Positions 7,060 to 15,437 of a stretch of 19,505 nucleotides of DNA are shown piece by piece. Source of the DNA: Pseudomonadota bacterium (GTDB lineage Bacteria > Myxococcota_A > Polyangia > Polyangiales > Polyangiaceae); contig JAEWRL010000027.1 in the NCBI GenBank assembly GCA_023398955.1, positions 1 to 19,505 of the forward strand, in the 5' to 3' direction. Below the pieces are notes generated by a model. That model searched no databases. It saw only the letters and a program-made list of their open reading frames with translations, and had not been told where the DNA came from. How positions within the stretch are numbered: position 1 is the first letter of the stretch; every line of letters begins with the position of its first letter. A program made the position numbers and the translations under genes.

Positions 7060-9150
7060 GTGACTACGGAACTGGCGAAACTGCGAAATATCGGGATCAG
7101 CGCGCACATCGACTCGGGGAAGACCACCCTGACCGAGCGGATGCTGTTCTACACAAACAGGATCCATGCGATCCACGACGTGCGTGGCAAGGACGGCGTG
7201 GGCGCGAAGATGGACTCGATGGAGCTCGAGCGAGAGCGCGGCATCACCATCCAGTCCGCCGCGACCCACTGCACGTGGCGGAACCACCACATCAATATCA
7301 TCGACACCCCCGGCCACGTCGACTTCACCATCGAGGTGGAGCGCGCACTGAGGGTGCTGGACGGAGCCGTCCTGGTCCTCTGCGCGGTGGCGGGCGTGCA
7401 GTCGCAGTCGCTCACGGTGGACCGGCAGATGCGGCGCTATGGCGTGCCCCGTATCGCGTTCATCAACAAGTGCGATCGCGCTGGCGCCAACCCGCTGCGG
7501 GTCAAGGAGCAGCTGCGTGAGAAGCTGAAGCTGAACCCCGTGATGATTCAGCTGCCCATCGGCCTGGAGGACAGGTTCGAAGGGGTCGTCGACCTGATCC
7601 GGATGGTGTCCGTGCGCACCGAGGGCGAGCACGGCGAGCGGCTCATCGAGGGCGAGATCCCTGCAGACATGGCGGACGCCGTCGCTGCAGCGCGCGAGGA
7701 GATGCTGGACGCCCTGTCCATGTTCTCCGACGACCTCACGGAAGCAATCCTCGAGGAGCAGGTCACCGAGGAGCTGATCGTCAAGGCTCTCCGTGAGGCG
7801 ACAGTGAGCCTCAAGGTTGCCCCCGTGATGATGGGCTCGGCCTACAAGAACAAGGGCGTTCAGATGCTGCTCAACGCGGTGAACGCTTACCTGCCTCACC
7901 CCGGAGAGGTGGTGAACCGCGGGGTGGACCTCGACCGCGAGGAGGCGGAGGTGGTCCTCGAGAGCACGACCGACAAGCCGCTCGTCATGCTTGCCTTCAA
8001 GTTGGAAGATGGGCGCTACGGCCAGCTGACGTATCTTCGGGTCTACCAGGGGCAGATCACGCGCGGCATCGAGATCACGAATACGCGCACGGGCAAGCGG
8101 CACAAGGTGGGGCGCCTCGTGCGGATGCACGCCGACGAGATGGAAGACGTCGAGAGCGCAGGCGCAGGCGACATCCTCGCCATGTTCGGCGTCGACTGCA
8201 ATTCGGGCGACACCTTCACGGACGGCACCGTCAACCTGGCCATGTCCTCGATGTACGTGCCCGATGCGGTCATCAGCCTCACGGTCAATCCGAAGGACCA
8301 CAAGGCCCAGGCCAACATGTCCAAGGCGCTGCGGCGCTTTACGAAGGAGGACCCCACCTTCCGCGTCGGCGCCGACCCGGAGACGGGCGAGACGGTGATC
8401 AGCGGGATGGGCGAGCTTCACCTCGAGGTCTACATCGAACGGATGCGCCGCGAGTACGCCGCCCAAGTGGACACCAGCCCTCCGCGCGTCGCGTACAGGG
8501 AGACCATCACCAAGCGGGTGGACTTCAGCTACACGCACAAGAAGCAGACAGGCGGCTCTGGCCAGTATGGTCGTGTCGCCGGGCACATCGAGCCCTATGC
8601 CGACGGCAACTACGTCTTCAACGATGAGATCGTGGGCGGCTCGATCCCGCGCGAGTTCATCCCCGCAGTCGACAAGGGATTCCGGTCGATGCTCGCCAAG
8701 GGGGCCCTCATCGGCGCACCGGTCACGGGGATCTCGGTCACGCTGAACGACGGCGCCTCCCACGCCGTCGACTCGTCGGACGTGGCGTTCCAAGAGGCTG
8801 CACGCGGAGCCTGGAGGGATGCCTACAAGAAGGCCGGGCCCCACATCCTGGAGCCCCTGATGAAGACGGCCGTGGAAGGTCCGAGTGAGTTCCAGGGAGG
8901 AATGGTAGGCCTCCTGATGCAGCGGCGCGGCATCGTCATCGGCACCACCGAGGGCGATGGCTTCTGCCGGGTCGAGGCCGACGTGCCGCTATCGGAAATG
9001 TTCGGCTTCTCGACGGCTCTTCGCTCCGCCACCCAGGGCAAAGCCGAGTTCACGATGGAGTTCTCGCGGTACGCGCCACTGCCCAGCGCCCTTGCGGACG
9101 AGCTCGTTGAAAAGTACCAGAAAGAACTGAGCGCCAAGAAGGCGAAGTGA
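7060..9150 (+). CDS. fusA: Translation elongation factor G, mtEFG1/spdEFG1-like
   Basis: A ribosomal translocase GTPase of 696 residues, full length for EF-G. GTP-binding motifs are intact: P-loop AHIDSGKTT (15-23), switch I region RGITIQSAA, DTPGH (82-86) and NKCD (136-139). Later domains are complete, including GMGELHLE, GSGQYGR and the C-terminal EMFGFSTALRSATQGKAEF block. Ser19 replaces the Ala of the common AHIDAGKTT, a mark of the mitochondrial EFG1 lineage and its bacterial spdEFG1 relatives in deltaproteobacteria, spirochaetes and planctomycetes. The GTG at 7060 is chosen because it gives the usual short N-terminus (TTELAKLRNIGIS). The frame is open upstream to 6514, but that part is not protein-like, and the only purine-rich run (7031-7037) is too far for a good Shine-Dalgarno. 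No ribosomal protein or tuf gene adjoins, so this is not the str operon copy. Confidence 0.95.
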   Translation: MTTELAKLRNIGISAHIDSGKTTLTERMLFYTNRIHAIHDVRGKDGVGAKMDSMELERERGITIQSAATHCTWRNHHINIIDTPGHVDFTIEVERALRVLDGAVLVLCAVAGVQSQSLTVDRQMRRYGVPRIAFINKCDRAGANPLRVKEQLREKLKLNPVMIQLPIGLEDRFEGVVDLIRMVSVRTEGEHGERLIEGEIPADMADAVAAAREEMLDALSMFSDDLTEAILEEQVTEELIVKALREATVSLKVAPVMMGSAYKNKGVQMLLNAVNAYLPHPGEVVNRGVDLDREEAEVVLESTTDKPLVMLAFKLEDGRYGQLTYLRVYQGQITRGIEITNTRTGKRHKVGRLVRMHADEMEDVESAGAGDILAMFGVDCNSGDTFTDGTVNLAMSSMYVPDAVISLTVNPKDHKAQANMSKALRRFTKEDPTFRVGADPETGETVISGMGELHLEVYIERMRREYAAQVDTSPPRVAYRETITKRVDFSYTHKKQTGGSGQYGRVAGHIEPYADGNYVFNDEIVGGSIPREFIPAVDKGFRSMLAKGALIGAPVTGISVTLNDGASHAVDSSDVAFQEAARGAWRDAYKKAGPHILEPLMKTAVEGPSEFQGGMVGLLMQRRGIVIGTTEGDGFCRVEADVPLSEMFGFSTALRSATQGKAEFTMEFSRYAPLPSALADELVEKYQKELSAKKAK

Positions 9151-9162
9151 GGCTGAGAATCC

Positions 9163-10479
9163 ATGTACCGTAAAGAGGTGAACGAACGAAGCCCGATGAG
9201 GGTTTTCGAGAAGTCCATGCGCGGCGGGCTGGGGCGCGGAAATGTCGGCGTCATCGCTTCGACTCGTGGCATGGGAAAGACACCCCTCCTCGTCCAAATC
9301 GCCTTGGACAACCTGCTCCGCGATCGCAGGGTGCTGCACCTTTCCCACGAGCACGCCGTGGACCACGTGCGCACGTACTACAGCGAGGTGTTCAGCGACA
9401 TCTCGTCGGGTTCGAACCTCGAGAATCCGGAGTCGGTGCTGCTCGACGTCGAGCGGAACCGCATGATCTTCTCCCTGTTGAGTGATCGCGGCGAGGGTCC
9501 GCAGTCGCGGCGCGGCGGTCGTTCTTCCATCACGCGCATCCATGACGTCGTGGAGTTCGCGAGGAAGACGGCTCACTTCAACCCTGACGTCCTCATCGTG
9601 GACGGCTTCGATTTGGTCCAAGGTTCGGAAGAGGGTCTGAAGGCAATCCGCGAGATGGCGCAGGAGCTCGACGCCGAGGTCTGGCTCTCCGCCACGACCG
9701 ACGGCCTCGCCGGCAGCGGGCTACCGGCTCCCCTCGACGAGGTAGCACCGCTGATCGACGTCGTGGTCTACCTCGAGCACGAGGATTCCATGATCCGGCT
9801 CAGGCTGCTCAAGGACCACGACAACCAGGACCTCAGCGAGCTCAACCTCCGCCTCGACCTGCCAACCATGCAAGTCGTCCGTGAGGATGTGCCGCAGAGG
9901 ACGACGCCACGCCCCCGCGACCCATCGAAGTTCCGCCTCGTGAGCGGCGGGAGTCGTGGTGCGGAAGCCGCCTTCGGTGAGTGCGCCGAGCGCTGGGGCG
10001 TTCGCGAGCTCAACTTCAGCTTCGAGGGACACCGCTACCTGGAGCGCCAGCGCGGGGTCGTCGTGCTGAGCGAACGAGAGCTGGACCAGGGAGATTTCAG
10101 CCTCGTTTACGCGTCGAAGCGGCTGAATCGGAAGCTCACGGACATTCCCTTCGTCCGCGACGTGCTCAAGACGATCTGGCACCAGATCACAAACGCGCGG
10201 CAGGTCTTTGCTGTCGGTGTCATCCAGGACGACGGTGTCGTGAAAGGGGGCACCGGGTGGGGCGTTGAGCTGGCGCGCCTCTGGAAGAAGCCCCTCTTCG
10301 TTTTCGATCAGGAGCGTCGTTCGTGGTTCCGCTGGACCGGTCGTGCCTGGGAGATGACGCCGCCGCCCGCGATCATGTCCGCCGATTTCGCGGGTGTGGG
10401 CACCCAGCAGCTCTCGGACGTCGGCAGGAAGGCCATCGAGGACCTCTTCGAGCGCTCGTTCGGCTCGTCCGCGTCGTAG
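9163..10479 (+). CDS. RecA/DnaB-like P-loop ATPase fused to a SLOG-like domain
   Basis: A 438-residue two-part protein, not assigned to a named family. The N-terminal half (about 20-235) resembles the RecA/KaiC/DnaB ATPase core: Walker A variant STRGMGKT (33-40, Lys39), Walker B VLIVDGFD (Asp147), and a later ADVVLFL-like strand (IDVVVYLE) followed by LRLLKDHDN, as in the DnaB C-terminal domain. After a Pro/Arg linker, residues 257-435 look like a SLOG/LOG-type Rossmann domain: SGGSRGAE (261-268), FSFEGH, GGTGWGVELA (362-371), KPLFVFDQ, and FAGVGTQQL with a closing helix. Such domains bind nucleotide-derived ligands. The gene starts 12 nt after EF-G with GAGG 10 nt upstream, so it is probably cotranscribed. 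No helicase loader partner or primase is near. The ATPase part is firm; the SLOG assignment is tentative. Confidence 0.8.
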   Translation: MYRKEVNERSPMRVFEKSMRGGLGRGNVGVIASTRGMGKTPLLVQIALDNLLRDRRVLHLSHEHAVDHVRTYYSEVFSDISSGSNLENPESVLLDVERNRMIFSLLSDRGEGPQSRRGGRSSITRIHDVVEFARKTAHFNPDVLIVDGFDLVQGSEEGLKAIREMAQELDAEVWLSATTDGLAGSGLPAPLDEVAPLIDVVVYLEHEDSMIRLRLLKDHDNQDLSELNLRLDLPTMQVVREDVPQRTTPRPRDPSKFRLVSGGSRGAEAAFGECAERWGVRELNFSFEGHRYLERQRGVVVLSERELDQGDFSLVYASKRLNRKLTDIPFVRDVLKTIWHQITNARQVFAVGVIQDDGVVKGGTGWGVELARLWKKPLFVFDQERRSWFRWTGRAWEMTPPPAIMSADFAGVGTQQLSDVGRKAIEDLFERSFGSSAS

Positions 10480-10670
10480 AAGGCCCGGTTCCGCCCTCTT
10501 CCGAACAGCCATCCGCTACCGCCACCGCTCGGCGGAGTGGGGCGGATGGCAGCGCTCCCTCGACTCCGCTAGTGCGCAGTCTCCTGAGGGATCCCGAGCA
10601 GTGCGAGCCGGTCGCATCCGGCCCCGTTGCGCGGTATCCTTCAGCCATTCACTTAACCTGGAGCGCTTCC

Positions 10671-11819
10671 ATGAGACTCATCCCCCTTCTCTTTGTCACG
10701 GGCCTCACCTTGGTCCTCGGCGCCTGCGCTGCTGGCGACAACAGCAAAGCCTCGAGCGGCAACCCGGGAGGTCCCTCGGATCCGAACGCAAACGCGGGCA
10801 CTGGTGGCGGGACCTCGGGCAACGACGGCACGGGGGCCCAGCCGAACCTCGATGTACCAGGCCCCGGCGGCGTGGATCCCAACGACGCGCGCGACGTAGC
10901 TGTGCGCGAACTGCAGTGCGACGAGAACGGGGAGAACTGTACCTGCCTGCGCCTGGCCATGCTCGGCTCGCTCGACTCCGCAGCCAATGACAAGGACACG
11001 CAGCCCTTCGTCGACTGGCTCAACGGCAACAGCGACGGAACTGCCCGCGTCACCATGGTGCCCCAGAAGCCGACCCTGGACGAGGCATTCCTGGGCCAAT
11101 ACGACGTCCTCCTTGTCGCTAACGTCAACTCCTGGACCTTCAGTGAGGCGGAGAAGGCCGCCGTGGCAGCCTGGTCGGCGAACGGGGGCGGCATCATTTC
11201 CCTCACCGGCTTCACGAGTGTCAGCACGGAACCTGCGGCAACGAGCCAGCTCATCGAGTTTGCCGGGCTGAGCTACACGAGCACTGAGACAGCCATCCAA
11301 GGGACGAGCCAGAGCACCCCCGTCTACTATCAAGATGGAACCGTTGACCTAAGAAACTGCCTGGGGTGGACGGAGAGCAGCGACGCCATCATCACGGCGG
11401 CCGTTCCGTTCCTGCCCCAAGAGGGTGAGCTCACCAAGCTGACGCACCAGCTCGACTACGTCGGCGCCTTCAAGGGCTGGGGCGTTTCAGCGCCAGCGGA
11501 GGCCATTACCATCGCCGTCGACCCCACGAGCGATCAGCCCATCGCCGTCGCCCACGAAGTCAATCGAGCAGGCCGCGTCCTGGCCTACGGCGACGAGTGG
11601 ATCGTCTTCGCCAATCTATGGGAGCCCCGCGGTGCTCCACAGTCCGGCACCCAGCAAGACCAGTACAACATCTGCTGGCTCGGGGGCTCGGAGTTCCACA
11701 GCGTCGCCACGCTCTACCAGATCAAACAGTTCTGGTTCAACGCGATCAACTGGGTCGCTCCTCCGAACGAGTGCAGCTTCACGATTGTCGACGAGGACGT
11801 CGACATCGAGGTCTACTGA
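10671..11819 (+). CDS. Lipoprotein of unknown function, possible GATase1-like fold
   Basis: A 382-residue predicted lipoprotein. The ATG at 10671 has GGAG 8 nt upstream and gives a textbook signal: MRLIPLLF... ending in the lipobox LGAC (Cys19). A Gly/Asn/Ser-rich spacer covers about 21-60, much shorter than in the GH62 and metallopeptidase lipoproteins at the left of the window. The globular part opens with a strand after Cys pairs (CTCLRLAMLG), then QYDVLLVANV, a helix (SEAEKAAVAAW) and NGGGIISLTGF. This order of strand, helix and Gly-rich turn resembles class I glutamine amidotransferase-like or DUF4350-type domains, but I see no catalytic Cys-His pair. It ends with HSVATLYQIKQFWFNAINWV, a typical closing helix of such domains. 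A hairpin follows the stop at once, so it is probably monocistronic. Confidence 0.8.
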   Translation: MRLIPLLFVTGLTLVLGACAAGDNSKASSGNPGGPSDPNANAGTGGGTSGNDGTGAQPNLDVPGPGGVDPNDARDVAVRELQCDENGENCTCLRLAMLGSLDSAANDKDTQPFVDWLNGNSDGTARVTMVPQKPTLDEAFLGQYDVLLVANVNSWTFSEAEKAAVAAWSANGGGIISLTGFTSVSTEPAATSQLIEFAGLSYTSTETAIQGTSQSTPVYYQDGTVDLRNCLGWTESSDAIITAAVPFLPQEGELTKLTHQLDYVGAFKGWGVSAPAEAITIAVDPTSDQPIAVAHEVNRAGRVLAYGDEWIVFANLWEPRGAPQSGTQQDQYNICWLGGSEFHSVATLYQIKQFWFNAINWVAPPNECSFTIVDEDVDIEVY

Positions 11820-11824
11820 GGCGC

Positions 11825-11840
11825 CCGCTCGGCAGAGCGG
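11825..11840 (+). terminator. Hairpin just after the lipoprotein stop
   Basis: CCGCTC (11825-11830) pairs exactly with GAGCGG (11835-11840) around a GGCA loop, beginning 5 nt after the stop. A longer alternative pairs GCCCGCTC (11823-11830) with GAGCGGGC (11857-11864). Only two T's follow, so it is a weak intrinsic terminator candidate. Confidence 0.4.
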
Positions 11841-11946
11841 TTCGACGGGCTGGGCGGAGCGGGCCGAGGTTTTCCAGAGCCAGCTCGGGCTTGCGGTTCA
11901 CTGCGCCGAGCCTTCATATTGGGAAGGAATGCCCGCGCTGACCCCG

Positions 11947-11961
11947 GACTACCTTGTAGTC
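11947..11961. promoter_or_regulatory. Perfect inverted repeat upstream of the kinase gene
   Basis: GACTAC (11947-11952) and GTAGTC (11956-11961) are exact reverse complements separated by CTT, 77 nt before the kinase start. It is less GC-rich than its surroundings, which makes chance less likely than for the other palindromes here. It could be an operator or a leader hairpin. Confidence 0.25.
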
Positions 11962-12038
11962 ATTGGGGCTACCGCTTCGCGTTTGTGCTGGTCCTAGGTA
12001 GGGTTCGGAGGCATACGCCCTGGAGGGCAGCCCTCGCC

Positions 12039-14165
12039 ATGTCACTCGACTCCAGATCCCCCCGAGACAGCTCCGGAGTCGGCCCGGCATCTCCGCCGGA
12101 AACCGGCGTGTACAGCTGTAGGGAGTACCTCGGGCAGGTGCTGGGGGAGCGATACCGCCTGCTGAGCGTGCTGGGTCAGGGGGGCATGGGCTCGGTGTTC
12201 TTTGCCAGGCACACCCTCGTGGGTCGCCCCTTGGCGGTGAAGATCATGGGGTGCCGCCACGTGACCGAGCTGGAGGGCATGACACGTCTCTTTCGCGAAG
12301 CCCAGGCGGCAGCGGCCATCGGGCACCCGAACATCGTCGACATCATCGACGTGGGAGTATCGCGCCGGGGCGACCCCTACCTGGTGATGGAGTACCTCGA
12401 GGGCGAAGACCTGGCGAGCTTCATGCGCCGGGAAGGCCCTGTCTCCGTCGCGGCAGCCTGCGCCATTCTGGAGCCCATCCTGCTCGCGCTCTCCGCCGCT
12501 CACCGCAAGGGCATCGTGCATCGCGATCTGAAGCCCGCCAACATCTATCTAACGCTCCGTGAGGATGGCGCGGCGACAGTGAAGCTCATCGACTTTGGCA
12601 TCGCGAAGGTGACGATCCCAGCAGGCGACAGCAGGCTCACCATGACCGGCGCCATGCTGGGGACCCCGTCCTATATGGCGCCCGAGCAGGCGATCGGGGT
12701 CGCGGACGTGGACGCGCGCGCGGACCTCTACGCACTCGGCGTCATCCTCTACCAGCTCGTAGCGGGGCGACTCCCCTTCGAAGGGGCCAACTACAACGAG
12801 ATCATCTTCCGCATCGTCAATGACGAGCCGCGTTCGCCAGAGTCCATCCCCGGCATCCCGCCGGACGCCGGTGCCATCATCCGCAAGGCCATCGGCAAGC
12901 TCCCGTCCACGCGATATCAGACGGCGGCAGACTTGCTCGAGGCGCTGAGGGCGCTCGACTCGTGGGGCAGCCGCACCGCAGCCTTCGCCCAGCTCTCGCT
13001 TCGCATCAAGCCCGGTACGCACGGGGACGAAGAGGCCGGGACTCCCGGCCCGTCGCTGCCCACACCGTCCGTCGGCGGGGGGGAATCCTCTGGGACACCA
13101 GAACGGCGCCCCGCGATGGCAGCTGCGCAGACCAGGAGCGGTGGCCCCGTCGAGTCGCCCGAGCGCACCCAGTTGTCACAGCAGTACCGATCCGAGCCGG
13201 CCGCGACGGCGCCCACGGATACGAGCCCCGAGGCCACGCCGCCAGGGGTTCGCATCGCTGCGCCAGCAGCCTCTGCCGAGACTAGAATCTCCGCGACGGA
13301 TCCGAGCCAACTGGCTGGGCACTCCCGGGCCGCACGCGCCACCCTCGCCGATTCTCTCGTCGCCGACGCGCGGCGGACCTCGCCACCGGCGCCTCCGTCT
13401 GACAGCGACATGTCAGATGCCGAGCCTGCCCCAGAGCACCTCGACGGGACCGCGCGGGTCGTCGTCGCCCCTGTCCCCGTGCCAGCGCACGCGGAGACGC
13501 GCGCGGGGGTGTACCGAGATACCGCGACGACCGCTCGCGAGCACTCGTGGTGGCCCCGCGCTGGTGCCGCGGCCGCGGTGCTCGTCGTCGTTGCTGCTGC
13601 CCTGTGGGTGCTGGGCAGCAGCATCACCACGCCTCGCACCAATCCCTCGACGGCCGGAGCCAACACAAAGCCCCTCTCCACGTCAGACGGAGCAAGTCCC
13701 CAGAGCGCGGAGGTCCTCATCACCGTCAACGACGCACCCCGCGGGGCTTCGATCGCCTATGACGGTGAGCGGGTCTTCACCAACCCGTTTCGCGTTCCCC
13801 GCGCGAACACGCCCATCGCCATCGAGGTTCGCGCAGCGGGCTTCCTGCCCTTCGTCGCGACGCTCGTTCCAAACCACGACGCGACCCTGAACGTCAGGCT
13901 GCGCCCAGCGGCTGGTGCCATTGGCTCATCCACACCAACACCAACGGAAGCCGACGGACACGGGCCTTCTGCATCACCGCGGCCGGTTTCCTCGAGCGCA
14001 GCCCCTGTGGTCAAGGCCAAAGAGGATTCGCGCTCGCAGCCGGCTCCCGCCGCGGGCGGGTCCAAGGTGCCCGCGCCAGCAGCGAGCGGCTCCGCCGCCC
14101 CGACGAGCTCGGCGAAGGTCCATCAGAGCGCCCGTGGTACCCTCTACACAGAGGAGTTCGACTGA
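12039..14165 (+). CDS. Transmembrane Hanks-type Ser/Thr protein kinase with extracytoplasmic PEGA domain
   Basis: A 708-residue membrane signalling kinase. The start is ATG at 12039, with GGAGGG (12022-12027) about 11 nt upstream; the frame is open earlier but not protein-like. The kinase domain is about 39-307 and complete: glycine loop GQGGMG (46-51), Lys68 in AVKIM, Glu87 of helix C, HRDLKPAN (161-168, Asp163; an RD kinase), DFG (185-187) and APE (214-216). It is therefore expected to be active. Residues about 311-503 form a Pro/Ser/Thr/Ala-rich juxtamembrane linker, followed by WWPR and one transmembrane helix (about 508-526). Outside, a PEGA domain spans about 557-628 (NDAPRGASIAYDG, then ANTPIAIEVRAAGF), then a disordered Ala/Pro/Ser tail. 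PEGA domains are associated with envelope binding, so the kinase may sense the cell envelope. The next gene also carries PEGA. Confidence 0.95.
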   Translation: MSLDSRSPRDSSGVGPASPPETGVYSCREYLGQVLGERYRLLSVLGQGGMGSVFFARHTLVGRPLAVKIMGCRHVTELEGMTRLFREAQAAAAIGHPNIVDIIDVGVSRRGDPYLVMEYLEGEDLASFMRREGPVSVAAACAILEPILLALSAAHRKGIVHRDLKPANIYLTLREDGAATVKLIDFGIAKVTIPAGDSRLTMTGAMLGTPSYMAPEQAIGVADVDARADLYALGVILYQLVAGRLPFEGANYNEIIFRIVNDEPRSPESIPGIPPDAGAIIRKAIGKLPSTRYQTAADLLEALRALDSWGSRTAAFAQLSLRIKPGTHGDEEAGTPGPSLPTPSVGGGESSGTPERRPAMAAAQTRSGGPVESPERTQLSQQYRSEPAATAPTDTSPEATPPGVRIAAPAASAETRISATDPSQLAGHSRAARATLADSLVADARRTSPPAPPSDSDMSDAEPAPEHLDGTARVVVAPVPVPAHAETRAGVYRDTATTAREHSWWPRAGAAAAVLVVVAAALWVLGSSITTPRTNPSTAGANTKPLSTSDGASPQSAEVLITVNDAPRGASIAYDGERVFTNPFRVPRANTPIAIEVRAAGFLPFVATLVPNHDATLNVRLRPAAGAIGSSTPTPTEADGHGPSASPRPVSSSAAPVVKAKEDSRSQPAPAAGGSKVPAPAASGSAAPTSSAKVHQSARGTLYTEEFD

Positions 14166-14235
14166 GGTGGACGGGCGCGAGTCGGCGCCTCTTTGAGCAC
14201 CCTTCACAGGATTGTCACTTGGCACGCGGCTCTCC

Positions 14236-14251
14236 TGCCGGCTCGCCGGCA
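14236..14251 (+). terminator. Hairpin between the kinase and TPR-PEGA genes
   Basis: TGCCGGC (14236-14242) and GCCGGCA (14245-14251) are perfect complements with only two bases between, 70 nt after the kinase stop. There is no T-tract. It may end the kinase transcript or be a processing signal; the tight loop also allows it to be a protein-binding palindrome. Confidence 0.3.
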
Positions 14252-14417
14252 ACGACGCCCCCTCGGAGCAGCCCGGACGCTCGAGCGAGCTCTGGCGCGC
14301 GTCCACCGTTGGCGTCGACCCAGCCCCGCTGTACAATGGCAAGGTTCCAAAGTTTCCGATAGGTTTTCGGGGGCGGGCATGATGGCATGTCACTACCCGA
14401 CGCGAGGCCAAAGTCCG

Positions 14418-15437
14418 ATGAGATGTCCCAGGATAGTCATGAGCGCGCTTGCCGGGCTGTCGTTCATCGCTGCGCCTGCCTGGGCTGACGACAGGGCCGA
14501 TGCGGAGGACCAGTTCCGCGCTGGAGTGGCCCTGCAGAAGATTGAGGACTTCGAAGCCGCCATCGCGGCCTACGAAGCCTCGCTACGGCTTTTCCCGACG
14601 AGAGGAGCCCTCTTCAACCTCGCCAACTGCCTCAAAGCCGAGCGACGCTACGCAGAGGCCCTGCAAGCCTTCAACACCCTTCGGCGCAATCACGGCTCGG
14701 AGCTCGACGGCACCATGAGGCGCGCTGTCGACGAACAGGTGGCCGAACTCTCGCGCTTGACAGGCAGCTTGACGCTCGAGGTGCAGCCAGCAGGGGCGGA
14801 GGTCTACGTCGATGGCCAGCTTGTAGGGCAGAGCCCTTTGGCGGCAGCGATGACCCTCACCCCCGGCCAGCACGTCATCGAGGCCCGGTCAGCGGGTTTC
14901 GAGGACCGGCGCGTCATCGTGGAGGTCCACGCCGGGCGCGCCGCCGCGCGCTCCCTCGTGCTCGAGCCAGCCGCGCCAGCGACGTCTGGAGGCACGAATC
15001 CGCCGGAGTCGAGCCCACGACAGCCCTACCCGGTCGCCCCAGTCGCGGGGCACTCGCCGGCACCCGGACCAGAGAACCCGCGCTCAGACGCCGAACGGGG
15101 AACGAACACCCTCGCCTGGACCGCGACGGGAGTCGGAGCTGGGCTGCTCGCCTGTGGGGCAGGCGTGGGGATTTGGGCCCTGGCGCTCGACGACAGTCTC
15201 GAAGAGGAATGCGTGGACGGACACTGCCCCGCGAACCGCGCCGCAGACATCGACCGACTCTCGACCCTTACGGTAGCCTCCAATGTCCTTCTTGGCGCGG
15301 GCGCCGTCCTCAGTGCATCAGGGCTCGTGGTGCTGCTCCTCGAAGGATCGGACCAGCAGTCCACCAGCGCGGGGCACTCCTTCGACCTCACTGCGGGGCC
15401 GCGCGTTTTCGGCGCCTCCTACCAGCAGAGATTCTGA
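14418..15437 (+). CDS. Exported TPR-PEGA protein with two C-terminal membrane helices
   Basis: A 339-residue envelope protein. The ATG at 14418 is chosen because it starts a normal Sec signal peptide (cut near Ala23, AWA-DD) and has GAGG about 11 nt upstream; in-frame ATGs at 14379 and 14382 are alternatives. Residues about 27-93 hold roughly two TPR-type helical pairs (FRAGVALQKIEDFEAAIAAY, FNLANCLKAERRYAEALQAF), expected to bind protein. A PEGA domain spans about 116-184 (AGAEVYVDGQLVGQSP, LTPGQHVIEARSAGF). After a Pro/Ser linker come two hydrophobic helices (about 232-257 and 286-308), with Cys265 and Cys270 between them. This layout is common in myxobacterial proteins encoded beside Ser/Thr kinases; its biochemical role is not known to me. 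Its stop shares one base with the next start (TGATG). Confidence 0.88.
   Translation: MRCPRIVMSALAGLSFIAAPAWADDRADAEDQFRAGVALQKIEDFEAAIAAYEASLRLFPTRGALFNLANCLKAERRYAEALQAFNTLRRNHGSELDGTMRRAVDEQVAELSRLTGSLTLEVQPAGAEVYVDGQLVGQSPLAAAMTLTPGQHVIEARSAGFEDRRVIVEVHAGRAAARSLVLEPAAPATSGGTNPPESSPRQPYPVAPVAGHSPAPGPENPRSDAERGTNTLAWTATGVGAGLLACGAGVGIWALALDDSLEEECVDGHCPANRAADIDRLSTLTVASNVLLGAGAVLSASGLVVLLLEGSDQQSTSAGHSFDLTAGPRVFGASYQQRF

Noticed and set aside
6979..8844. Long minus-strand open frame (over 600 codons) opposite EF-G
   Set aside because: It is the antisense shadow of a highly conserved EF-G gene in GC-rich DNA, and its translation is His/Val/Arg/Asp-rich with no family pattern.
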